14,072 bases of DNA, taken from positions 1 to 14,072 of the forward strand of contig SLOW01000142.1 in assembly GCA_007132315.1 (NCBI GenBank). The letters are read 5' to 3'. Origin of the DNA: Opitutales bacterium (lineage in GTDB: Bacteria; Verrucomicrobiota; Verrucomicrobiia; Opitutales; T3Sed10-336). Shown piece by piece: positions 6,973-14,052 of the stretch. The first letter of the stretch is position 1, and every line of letters starts with the position of its first letter. The notes beneath the pieces are model-generated. The model worked only from the letters and a program-made list of their open reading frames with translations. It was not told where the DNA came from and searched no databases. The translations under genes and the position numbers were made by a program.

Positions 6973-8085
6973 TTAGCGACGTTCGATCGGGGGAAAGAGG
7001 CTCCGATGGCGATTTTCGATGGTGAGACCTTCGTCGGTATCGACCTGGATGTCGATGCGGAAACCGCTCTGGCGGAGCTGTTCGGCGCGTCCGCGCAGCA
7101 CCTCCACCTCGGCCTCGGTCAGGCGCGCGCCGGTCCGCAGGCCGTCGAGAAATTCGGTGTATTCCAGCCAGTGAGCCCAGGTTTCATCCGTGGGTTCCAG
7201 GGCGACATCGAGATGGAAGTCTTCGTGGATGTTGACGACGCGCTCCCAATCGGCGAATCCGTCGCGCGAGAGATGCAGGCGGTGCAGGCCCGGCCGGGCT
7301 TGTAGGGTCCCGGGAGCACTGCCGACGACCACCCCGTCCAACGCCACCGTCACGCCGCGCGGGCTCATGGTGTGTTCCGTGTTTTCGAGCGTGACCACGC
7401 CCTCGGCGTCCACCCGGACGTCGGGCGCCTCGATATTTCGCAGCGAGATGTCCACAGTGAACGGGACAGGTTCCCGGCGCTCCGTGGTGGCCGCGGGCGG
7501 GGACTCGACGGCGCGCGCGGCGAGCACTTCGGCCAGGCGCGCCGAAGCGCGATCGAGAAGGGTGTTGGCGCCGTCGCCTTCCTCCACGTTCAAGTCCGGA
7601 CTCTCGCGCCGGGTGCGGGTGACTGTGATGGTGTCCGATGTCAGGCTGCCGCCGTCCGCCGCGTCGTACAGCCGGTAGGTCAGGCGAAGTACATCTTCGG
7701 TTATCAGCCGATCGATCCCGTGTCCCCGGTAGTGGCGCTGGTTTTGGCCCCAGGAGGAAATGGAAACGGCGAGAATCATGTCGGCCTCCAGCGCGCCGGC
7801 CAGACCGGCGGCGGAAGCGCGGCCGGCCAGGGTGCGGGCCGGGTCCCGGTCGGAATCGGCCGCCATGGCGTCCAAGAGAATTTCCCGGCTCAGGATGGAG
7901 TACCCGAGTTCGGTGAACCGGGCGGTGACGAGGTCCTCCAGAAGTCCGGTCTTGTCTTCGAAGGTCTCTCCGGCCCGGTTCTGAACGAAAATGGCGGCGG
8001 TCGGCTGTGCGGCCGCGACCGGATACCCGAACAGACAGAGCAGGGCGATGAGTGGAAGGAAGATGCGTTGGATGGTCGGTTTCAT
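6973..8085 (-). CDS. Secreted protein with CsgG/TolB-N-like and PEGA domains
   Basis: A 370-aa exported protein with a signal peptide (MKPTIQRIFLPLIALLCLF) and likely cleavage after PVAAA. Residues about 28-190 look like a CsgG/LpoB-type alpha-beta domain: AAIFVQNRAGETFEDKTGLL, helix, GYSILSREILLDAM, ADMILAVSISSW, then LRLTYRLYDAADGGSLTSDTI and a final helix. Residues about 243-298 are a PEGA repeat (RGVTVALDGVVVGSAPGTLQ, then GLHRLHLSRDGFADWERVV), a surface or periplasmic beta module named for such P-G-A patterns. A charged helical tail follows. ATG 8085 is chosen because it begins the signal peptide; the frame stays open upstream but only as the shadow of the methyltransferase gene. It is the first gene of the envelope cluster. 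The function is unknown. Confidence 0.75.
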   Translation of the reverse strand: MKPTIQRIFLPLIALLCLFGYPVAAAQPTAAIFVQNRAGETFEDKTGLLEDLVTARFTELGYSILSREILLDAMAADSDRDPARTLAGRASAAGLAGALEADMILAVSISSWGQNQRHYRGHGIDRLITEDVLRLTYRLYDAADGGSLTSDTITVTRTRRESPDLNVEEGDGANTLLDRASARLAEVLAARAVESPPAATTERREPVPFTVDISLRNIEAPDVRVDAEGVVTLENTEHTMSPRGVTVALDGVVVGSAPGTLQARPGLHRLHLSRDGFADWERVVNIHEDFHLDVALEPTDETWAHWLEYTEFLDGLRTGARLTEAEVEVLRGRAEQLRQSGFRIDIQVDTDEGLTIENRHRSLFPPIERR

Positions 8086-8174
8086 GGCGAACGCCGGGTT
8101 GATGGTTGCCGGGCCTGTTTGCCGCGGGCTCAAGCCCTCTGACAACGGTATTCGGCGGATGTTTTCGGAAAATG

Positions 8175-8852
8175 TCAGGCGGGCGTTTTTTTGACGGCCA
8201 GCATGCGGTAGGCACCGAGGCGGGTTGTCCGGCGCCGGATCAGCCAGCTCTCGGGATCGAGCCCGAGCAGCCGGGGAAGTTCGTCGTCGCGGAAGACGGC
8301 GCGGATGCTGATTTCCCCGTCGTGCCGGCTGACCGCGTTCAGGCCAAACGGTCGGAGAAGGCGGAACTGCTGGAGATGCACCGGGCTCCGGCAGGGTTCG
8401 CAGGCGGCGATGACCCGCGCCGCGGAGCGGAGGCGGGCGCCGAGCTCGGCGAGTTGTTCGTCTTCGAACTGGTGGAATATCAGGTTGCCGAAAATGATCG
8501 AATATTCCCCGTAACCGGCGAAGGTCAGAAGATCCTCGCGGTGCCAGGTCCAGCCTGCGGGCCACTCGGCCGGACGGCCGGTTCCGAGGTCGAGGCCGTC
8601 GATCCGGCAGCCGGCGGGAAGAACCCGTTTTCGGTGAAGAAAGGCGCCCAGCAGTCCGTCGCCGGCTCCGATCTCCAACCCGAAATCACCCGGGCGGAAC
8701 CGGGCGGCCACGTGGTGCCGGAACCAGCGGAAGTTGCCCATGATCCGATTCAGCAGTAGCAGGTCCCGGCGGTTGTGCAGGGCGTCCGGGTGGTCCTCCG
8801 GGAGGGAGTCCAGAAGCTCCGGTTCGACCCGGCGTGGCGCGGTTGCTCTCAT
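8175..8852 (-). CDS. Class I SAM-dependent methyltransferase
   Basis: A 225-aa cytoplasmic protein with a Rossmann methyltransferase fold. Motif I is FGLEIGAGDGLLGAF (glycine loop 61-66), an acidic residue ending strand 2 is in IDGLDLG, and the motif IV region is YSIIFGNLIFHQFEDEQL. The N-terminal segment PELLDSLPEDHPDALHNRRDL with NRIMGNFRW resembles methyltransferases often found near polyketide or lipid-modifying enzymes. That resemblance and the position 26 bp after fabH suggest a lipid or lipid-like substrate, but this is only inference. The gene probably shares the rpmF-plsX-fabH transcript. The 89 bp between it and the next gene (8086-8174) contain a short GGGC/GCCC hairpin and no clear promoter. 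Confidence 0.85.
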   Translation of the reverse strand: MRATAPRRVEPELLDSLPEDHPDALHNRRDLLLLNRIMGNFRWFRHHVAARFRPGDFGLEIGAGDGLLGAFLHRKRVLPAGCRIDGLDLGTGRPAEWPAGWTWHREDLLTFAGYGEYSIIFGNLIFHQFEDEQLAELGARLRSAARVIAACEPCRSPVHLQQFRLLRPFGLNAVSRHDGEISIRAVFRDDELPRLLGLDPESWLIRRRTTRLGAYRMLAVKKTPA

Positions 8853-8878
8853 GGCCGACGGCGGAACGGGCGTGTGGC

Positions 8879-9952
8879 CTACCAGCGCAGGAGGGTGGCT
8901 CCCCAGGTGAGGCCGGCGCCGAAAGCGACCAGGACGACGTAGTCTCCCGGTCGGATCTTTCCCTGCTCCACGGCTTCGTCCAGGGCGAGCGGGACCGAGG
9001 CGGCGGACGTGTTTCCGAGACGGTCCAGGTTCATGTGGAACCGGTCCATGGGAAGCTTCATACGTTCCGAAAGCATCTCAATGATGCGGGAGTTCGCCTG
9101 GTGGGGAATGATCAGAGCCGCATCGCCGAGCCCGAGATTGTTGTCGGTCAGGATGTCCTGGCTGGCCTGCCCCATGATGCGCACGGCGATCTTGAACACT
9201 TCCCGGCCGTTCATTTTCAGAAAGTGGTGTCCGGCCGTGACGGACGCCGCAGTGGCCGGGATACGGCAGCCGCCTCCGGGCATGTAGAGGATGTTCGAAG
9301 CCGAACCGTCGGCGCCCAACCGAGTGTCGATGATGCCCCGGCCGCCATCGCCGTTCCCGTTCTCTTCCCGGCTGAGCACCGCCGCTCCGGCTCCGTCCCC
9401 GAACAGAACGCAGGTGGAACGGTCATTCCAGTCAAGGATGGACGAGAGTTTTTCGGTGCCGATCACCAGGGCGTTGTGGAAGCGCCCGCTCTGCAGCATG
9501 GAGGTGGCGATTTCGGTGATGTAAATAAAACCGGAACAGGCGGCCTCGACGTCAAAGGCGCAGACCGGCCCCATCCCGAGGCGATCCTGGACCAGGCAGG
9601 CGGTCGAGGGGAAGGGCATGTCCGGGGTGATGGTGGCGACGATGACCAAATCGATATCGGCCGGGTTGAGTCCGGCTTTCTCCAGAGCCCGGGCGCCGGC
9701 GCGGACGGCCATGTCGGCGGCGGTTTCGTCGGGCGCTGCGATGCGCCGCTCGCGGATGCCGGTGCGGGTGACGATCCATTCGTCGGTGGTATCGACCAGG
9801 TGGGTGATGTCGTCGTTGGTCAAAACCTTTTCCGGGGTGTAGGCACCGGTGCCGCGAATGGCCACGCCGGTGCCGACGGGCTTGCCGCGCGTGGCGCCGG
9901 GGGCGGGGATGAAGGATTCCGTTTCGGATCCGCTGGCGGAGTGCGGATTCAT
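8879..9952 (-). CDS. fabH: Beta-ketoacyl-ACP synthase III
   Basis: FabH condenses acetyl-CoA (or another acyl-CoA primer) with malonyl-ACP to start fatty acid synthesis in the cytoplasm. The Cys-His-Asn triad is complete: Cys139 in EAACSGF, His284 in IPHQAN and Asn314 in GNTSAAS. Other family marks are TDEWIVTRTGI, DLVIVATITPD, FGDGAGAA and the closing AFGAGLTWGA. The protein is 357 aa, about 30-40 residues longer than E. coli FabH, because of an N-terminal extension rich in Ser, Pro and Gly before VGTGVAIRGTGAYTP. The ATG at 9952 overlaps the plsX stop as ATGA, which favours this start; a GTG at 9865 would give a family-length protein instead. It belongs to the rpmF-plsX-fabH cluster. Confidence 0.97.
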   Translation of the reverse strand: MNPHSASGSETESFIPAPGATRGKPVGTGVAIRGTGAYTPEKVLTNDDITHLVDTTDEWIVTRTGIRERRIAAPDETAADMAVRAGARALEKAGLNPADIDLVIVATITPDMPFPSTACLVQDRLGMGPVCAFDVEAACSGFIYITEIATSMLQSGRFHNALVIGTEKLSSILDWNDRSTCVLFGDGAGAAVLSREENGNGDGGRGIIDTRLGADGSASNILYMPGGGCRIPATAASVTAGHHFLKMNGREVFKIAVRIMGQASQDILTDNNLGLGDAALIIPHQANSRIIEMLSERMKLPMDRFHMNLDRLGNTSAASVPLALDEAVEQGKIRPGDYVVLVAFGAGLTWGATLLRW

Positions 9953-11016
9953 AGTACGGGCGACTTTTGCTCCCTCCGGAGAACCTCGTTGGCTTCCCGG
10001 ATTTCATCCAGGATGTGCTGGTTCATGTCCCGCGCGATGATTTCCGTCCCGATGCGGATCGCGTTCATGATGGCGTCGCGTGAACTCGATCCGTGTGCCT
10101 TGAGGATGTTGCCGCGCAGGCCGAGCAGGGGCGCTCCGCCGTAGTAGTCGGGGTTGAGCTGGGACTTCATGGCCTTGAATGCCCCCATGGAAAGCAGCGC
10201 GCCGAACTTGCGCAGAGAATTTCGCGTCAGTTCTTCCTTCAGGTAGTCCTTGAGCGCGTGAAAGAGGGATTCGCACGTTTTCAGCACGATGTTGCCCACG
10301 AAACCGTCGCACACGACCACATCGACGTGGTTCTCGAACAGATGAAAGCCTTCGATCGGGCCCTGGTAGTTGAGCAGGTGGGAAACCTTTTTGAGCTGGG
10401 CGTGGGTCTGGTGGGTGAGTTCGTTGCCCTTGCCCTCCTCCGTGCCGATGGACAGCAGACCGATGCGCGGGTTTTCCACTCCCAGGGCGATCTGGGAATA
10501 GATTTTTCCCAGAAGGGCGTTGTGCACCAGGTGCTCGGGACCGGAATCGGGATTCGCGCCCGCGTCGATCAGGATGAAGTGACCTTCCTGGTTCGGGATC
10601 ACTGTGGCGAGCGCGGGGCGGTCGATGCCTTCGAGCATGCGCAGCTTGATCGTCCCCCCGGCCATCAGGCTTCCGGTATTACCGCAGCTGAGGAGGACCT
10701 TCGCCTGGCCGGCTTTGACCAGCTCGATCGCCCGGACCATCGAGGAGTCCTTCTTTCGCTTCAGGGATTGGAGGGGCTTGTCGTTCATCTCGATCACTTC
10801 GGAGGCGTGATGAACGGCCACCCGAGCGTCGTCGCCGAGATCGGCCCGGTCGAGGAGCGGCAACAACCGCTCCCGGTCTCCGGTCAGAATCGTATGTTCC
10901 AGCTTGGGAACGCGATCATAGGCCAAGGCGAGTGCCGCAACCACTTCTTCCGGTCCGAGATCACCGCCCATGGCGTCGATGGCGATCGTTGTCCTGCCGG
11001 AACCTTTATCCTCCAT
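9949..11016 (-). CDS. plsX: Phosphate acyltransferase PlsX
   Basis: PlsX makes acyl-phosphate from acyl-ACP, which PlsY then uses to acylate glycerol-3-phosphate in phospholipid synthesis; it is a peripheral protein of the inner membrane face. The 355-aa length matches the family. Clear marks are the N-terminal TIAIDAMGGDLGPEEVV, then CGNTGSLMAGG, the FILIDAGANPD segment, GLLSIGTEEGKGNELT, VVVCDGFVGNIVLKTCE and GGAPLLGLRG. It starts 65 bp after rpmF and its TGA overlaps the fabH ATG, so PlsX and FabH are likely translationally coupled. No domain is missing. Confidence 0.98.
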   Translation of the reverse strand: MEDKGSGRTTIAIDAMGGDLGPEEVVAALALAYDRVPKLEHTILTGDRERLLPLLDRADLGDDARVAVHHASEVIEMNDKPLQSLKRKKDSSMVRAIELVKAGQAKVLLSCGNTGSLMAGGTIKLRMLEGIDRPALATVIPNQEGHFILIDAGANPDSGPEHLVHNALLGKIYSQIALGVENPRIGLLSIGTEEGKGNELTHQTHAQLKKVSHLLNYQGPIEGFHLFENHVDVVVCDGFVGNIVLKTCESLFHALKDYLKEELTRNSLRKFGALLSMGAFKAMKSQLNPDYYGGAPLLGLRGNILKAHGSSSRDAIMNAIRIGTEIIARDMNQHILDEIREANEVLRREQKSPVL

Positions 11017-11081
11017 AATGCCGGGGGAACGTTTGCGGAAAGGTCACCGCGAAAAAAATGTGAGGTGAGTGGGAGGAAGCC

Positions 11082-11261
11082 TCAGGCTTCCATGTCGATG
11101 ACCTGCCGTCCCCGGTACATCCCGTTGTTGGGATTGACACGATGCGGACGGAACGCCGTCCCGTCCACAGTGTCCTTCGCGAGTTGCGGAGCCTTGAACC
11201 GGTTTGCGGCGCGGCGCTTGGCGCTTCTCGCCTTGGATTGCTTGCGTTTTGGATTGGCCAT
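11082..11261 (-). CDS. rpmF: 50S ribosomal protein L32
   Basis: A 59-aa basic protein read directly from the reverse strand. It begins MANPKRKQSKARSAKRRAAN and ends in HRVNPNNGMYRGRQVIDMEA. The MA-P-KRK-SK-R---RR opening and the HRVN...Y-GR-V segment are the L32 signature. It has no cysteines, so it is the zinc-free form. It is the first gene of the rpmF-plsX-fabH cluster, an arrangement conserved far across bacteria that couples ribosome and lipid synthesis. No Shine-Dalgarno is visible before the ATG; the 5' region is A/T-rich. Confidence 0.97.
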   Translation of the reverse strand: MANPKRKQSKARSAKRRAANRFKAPQLAKDTVDGTAFRPHRVNPNNGMYRGRQVIDMEA

Positions 11262-11293
11262 GATTGTTGCTTGTTGAAATAAGAGAAAGTGAT

Positions 11294-11312
11294 CTTTGCT
11301 TCGAACGCAAAG
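11294..11312 (-). other. Small inverted repeat in the rpmF 5' leader
   Basis: On the reverse strand CTTTGC (11312-11307) and GCAAAG (11299-11294) can pair as a 6-bp stem around the 7-base loop GTTCGAA, about 33 bases before the rpmF ATG. If the candidate promoter is right, the hairpin would sit at the start of the transcript. It could affect translation or mRNA stability, or be chance. Confidence 0.25.
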
Positions 11313-11317
11313 GAAAA

Positions 11318-11346
11318 AGAATGGCCCGCCGCGGGCGGCGCGTCAA
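11318..11346 (-). promoter_or_regulatory. Candidate sigma-70-type promoter for rpmF-plsX-fabH
   Basis: On the reverse strand TTGACG (11346-11341) lies 17 bases before CATTCT (11323-11318). The -35 is good and the -10 is poor. The spacer is a very GC-rich near-palindrome (CGCCGC..GCGGCG). The predicted transcript would start about 50 bases before the rpmF ATG. Position and spacing support it; the -10 match does not. Confidence 0.35.
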
Positions 11347-11464
11347 GGGGGAATCCTGTTTCGATTTCAGACCGGACAGAAACGGAGTTGCCCCGCGCCG
11401 ACCGGACCGTTTAAGCGTTGTGCCATGTTCGGGGATGTCTCGATGATCAAACGTACCCGACGAT

Positions 11465-11468
11465 GGAG
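11465..11468 (+). promoter_or_regulatory. Ribosome binding site of trpD
   Basis: GGAG lies eight bases before the ATG at 11477. It is one of the few clear Shine-Dalgarno matches in the window and fixes the trpD start. Confidence 0.6.
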
Positions 11469-11476
11469 AAAAGACG

Positions 11477-12529
11477 ATGAGTAAATCACAGTTGGCGGAG
11501 TTTTCGGAAACGCTCGACGCGGGCCGCGACCTGGGTGTGGATGAGTGTTCGGCGGCGGCGCTGGCTCTGGCTTCGTCGGCGGCGTCCGCCGCCGAGAAGG
11601 AGCGATTCCTCCTGGCATTCGCGGCCAAGGGTGAGACGGGTCCCGAGGTGGGGGCTTTCGCCGCGACGTTTCGCACGCTGGCGCGCGATCCGGGCGTGGC
11701 CGACTGGGCGGATCGGGCGATTGATGTGTGCGGGACAGGTGGCGACGGGCAGGGGACGTTCAATGTTTCCACCGTTGTGGCGCTGATTCTGGCTGCGGCC
11801 GGGGTGCCTGTATTCAAACACGGAAATCGCTCCATCACGTCGCGCTGCGGCAGCGCCGATCTGCTCCATGCCCTCGGGGTTCCGCTGGAAATGGATGACG
11901 AGCTGGCGCGGCGATCCCTGGATGAATTGAATTTCGTTTTCTTTTTCGCTCCGGCCTACCACCCTGCTTTCAAGGAGATCATGCCGGTCCGCAAGGCGTT
12001 GGCGGAGCGCGGACAGCGTACCGTTTTTAATATCCTCGGTCCGCTGATCAATCCCGGCCGGCCCGCACACCAATTGATGGGTGTGTTTGCCGAGAACTGG
12101 ACCGCGCCTCTGGCGGAGGCGCTCGACGGCCTCGGCCTGGCCGGCGGCTTCGTGGTGCACGGCCGGCTGCCTTCGGGTGCCGGGATGGACGAAATGTCCT
12201 GCGCGACGGAGAACCGAACCGTCGGTTTCGGCGCTTTTCGCGGCCGCGACGAGTTCTGGCGATCGGATCGCCACGGCTTGACCGAGTGTTCGCCGGACGA
12301 GTTGGCCGGGGGCGATCTCGACGCCAATATACGGTTGTTTTCGGCGATTCTTGGCGGAGAGGCCCCGCCGGGGTTGATCGCGTCTATTCTATTGAACGCA
12401 GCGTTCGCCTTTCACATTCAGGGGCGCGTGGATTCGGTGGAGGCCGGAATCGAGCTGGCGCGGGAACAGCTGCTTGGAGGTGCTGTCGAGGCGCTCTGCG
12501 GGCGTCTCAAAGACTTTTATTCGAAATGA
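11477..12529 (+). CDS. trpD: Anthranilate phosphoribosyltransferase
   Basis: TrpD joins anthranilate to phosphoribosyl pyrophosphate, the second step of tryptophan synthesis, in the cytoplasm. The 350-aa protein has all main marks: the PRPP loop CGTGGDG (GTGGDG at 86-91), NVST (96-99), KHGNRS (114-119), the GSAD segment, the APAYHPAF and RTVFNILGPLINP anthranilate-side region, and the acidic MDEMS metal site. The usual SSKSGSAD is here TSRCGSAD, a Lys to Arg and Ser to Cys variation. No other trp gene is adjacent, so the pathway is scattered or the gene stands alone. Its TGA overlaps the glmM ATG. Confidence 0.96.
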   Translation: MSKSQLAEFSETLDAGRDLGVDECSAAALALASSAASAAEKERFLLAFAAKGETGPEVGAFAATFRTLARDPGVADWADRAIDVCGTGGDGQGTFNVSTVVALILAAAGVPVFKHGNRSITSRCGSADLLHALGVPLEMDDELARRSLDELNFVFFFAPAYHPAFKEIMPVRKALAERGQRTVFNILGPLINPGRPAHQLMGVFAENWTAPLAEALDGLGLAGGFVVHGRLPSGAGMDEMSCATENRTVGFGAFRGRDEFWRSDRHGLTECSPDELAGGDLDANIRLFSAILGGEAPPGLIASILLNAAFAFHIQGRVDSVEAGIELAREQLLGGAVEALCGRLKDFYSK

Positions 12530-13884
12530 GCCGGAAGTATTTCGGCACCGACGGCATCCGTGGGCGATTCGGCGACGAACGGATGAATCCCGGGTTCGCC
12601 CGCCGGCTCGGAAGGGCGGCGGGATGCGTTTTTTCCCGGGAGACGGAGGGCCCTCTGGTGGTTGTTCTGGGACGAGACACCCGCGCTTCCGGACCGGCGC
12701 TCGAAGAGGCCCTGGCCCGCGGACTGAGCGCGAGCGGCGCGACCGTTCTCCTGCTCGGCGTGGCTCCCACCCCGGCGGTGGCCCTGGCCGTTCGGCAACA
12801 CGGGGCTGCGCTCGGAGTGGTGGTCACGGCATCGCACAATCCGGCCGATGACAACGGAATCAAGTTTCTTACAGGAGACGGCGGCAAACTCACCGATGCG
12901 CAGGAGGAAGCGGTCGAGCGGATGATCGAATCCGACGCCGGGACGCCCGCCGGCTGTCCAGGAGACGTGCGGGACGCCCCGGAGTTGGCCTTTTATCGCG
13001 AGCGGATGGGAGCTGTTCTGCCGGCCGGCGCGCTAGACGGGTGGCGAATCGTGTTGGACACGGCCCACGGCGCCGCGTGCGAAACCGCTCCGGCGGTGCT
13101 GGCCGGCCTGGGCGCCGATCTCATCCTTCAGGGGAATCGTCCCGACGGAACCAATATCAATGCCGGCGTCGGCAGCGAGCACCCGGCCGGAGTCGCGGCG
13201 CGGGTCAAAGAATCGGGCGCGCGGCTGGGGCTGGCGCTCGACGGCGACGGCGACCGTATCGTGGCGGTGGATGAGACCGGCGAGGTGCTCGCCGGTGACG
13301 CCGTCCTCGTACTCCTCGCCCGGCACGCGCTGGCCCGCGACGCACTGGCGCACAAGACGCTGGTGGCGACCGTGCAGAGCAATCTGGGCCTGGACGCCGC
13401 CCTGCGGGTGGCCGGAGGGCGGGTCGAGCGCACTGAGGTGGGCGACCGTAACGTCCTGGAACGAATGCGGACGGGGGGCTTTACCCTGGGCGGGGAATCC
13501 TCCGGACACATCAGCTTCTCCGATATCTCGCCCATCGGCGATGGACTGCTGAGTGCCTTGAAACTGCTCGAGGTGATGATCGCGACCGGCGGCGACAATC
13601 GCCTCTCGCGATTGAAGCGCTGCTACCGCCCGTTTCCCCAGGCCACGGCCGCCGTGCGGGTCACGGACAAGCCGCCTCTGGATCGATTGCACGGTCTGGC
13701 GGAGACGATTCGGCGCGCCGAAGGGGGACTGGGCGAAACCGGGAGACTGCTGGTGCGTTACTCCGGCACCGAAGACAAACTGCGCCTGCTGGTGGAAGGG
13801 CCGGACGCCTCGGCGGTCGAGCATTGGCTGGAACGTCTGAAACAGGCTGTGCGGGACGAGGGTATCGTCGCCGGGGATCGCTGA
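12526..13884 (+). CDS. glmM: Phosphoglucosamine mutase
   Basis: GlmM turns glucosamine-6-phosphate into glucosamine-1-phosphate, feeding UDP-GlcNAc for peptidoglycan and lipopolysaccharide. The 452-aa protein opens with the typical KYFGTDGIRG. The phosphorylated serine is Ser103 in TASHNP, the Mg2+ loop is DGDGDR (239-244), the sugar-recognition loop is GGESSGH (322-328) and the phosphate loop is RYSGTE (411-416). The frame is open well upstream, but ATG 12526 is chosen because it starts the conserved N-terminus and overlaps the trpD stop as ATGA. Activation by autophosphorylation or another kinase is family knowledge. Confidence 0.97.
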   Translation: MSRKYFGTDGIRGRFGDERMNPGFARRLGRAAGCVFSRETEGPLVVVLGRDTRASGPALEEALARGLSASGATVLLLGVAPTPAVALAVRQHGAALGVVVTASHNPADDNGIKFLTGDGGKLTDAQEEAVERMIESDAGTPAGCPGDVRDAPELAFYRERMGAVLPAGALDGWRIVLDTAHGAACETAPAVLAGLGADLILQGNRPDGTNINAGVGSEHPAGVAARVKESGARLGLALDGDGDRIVAVDETGEVLAGDAVLVLLARHALARDALAHKTLVATVQSNLGLDAALRVAGGRVERTEVGDRNVLERMRTGGFTLGGESSGHISFSDISPIGDGLLSALKLLEVMIATGGDNRLSRLKRCYRPFPQATAAVRVTDKPPLDRLHGLAETIRRAEGGLGETGRLLVRYSGTEDKLRLLVEGPDASAVEHWLERLKQAVRDEGIVAGDR

Positions 13885-13913
13885 CTAACCCCGTTTGCCT
13901 GATGGATATGGAA

Positions 13914-13934
13914 ACCGGATCTTTTGATTCCGGT
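13914..13934 (+). terminator. Weak hairpin downstream of glmM
   Basis: ACCGGA (13914-13919) pairs with TCCGGT (13929-13934) around a 9-base loop, 30 bases after the glmM stop. No T-run follows, so it is at best a poor intrinsic terminator. Confidence 0.25.
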
Positions 13935-14052
13935 CGTGAGCCCGTCATTTCCCGAGATTTCCGCAATCCGCGTTTGACAAGGCGATCGTACCGGGACGAA
14001 AAAATTGGCATCGTCCGAATGTTGGAGGTTGGGTCAATCCGCGGCCGTCGGG

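Larger units (their letters stand above)
11262..11476. promoter_or_regulatory. Divergent control region between rpmF and trpD
   Basis: These 215 bp separate the divergent rpmF and trpD operons and must hold both promoters unless one operon is driven from elsewhere. The rpmF-side candidate is described separately. For trpD only a weak pair is seen, TTGCCC (11388-11393) and TTTAAG (11410-11415) with a 16-base spacer. No T-box, tryptophan-rich leader peptide or terminator/antiterminator pair was recognised. Confidence 0.5.

Noticed and set aside
8086..8565. Upstream extension of the PEGA protein frame (up to 530 aa)
   Set aside because: The extra 160 residues are Arg/Pro-rich, lie antisense-frame to the methyltransferase gene on the same strand, and would bury the signal peptide that begins at 8085.
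8834..10144. Long + strand frame opposite fabH (436 aa)
   Set aside because: It is the shadow of fabH, with Gly/Asp/His-rich composition and no recognisable domain.
10093..11277. Long + strand frame opposite plsX and rpmF (394 aa)
   Set aside because: It is the antisense shadow of plsX and rpmF, which have clear family signatures; GC-rich coding sequence commonly leaves long open antisense frames.
11262..11476. Tryptophan attenuator or T-box in front of trpD
   Set aside because: No Trp-codon cluster, T-box sequence or alternative terminator hairpin with a T-run could be found.
12286..12525. Upstream extension of the glmM frame inside trpD
   Set aside because: It overlaps trpD in another frame and lacks similarity to GlmM; the conserved N-terminus begins at 12526.
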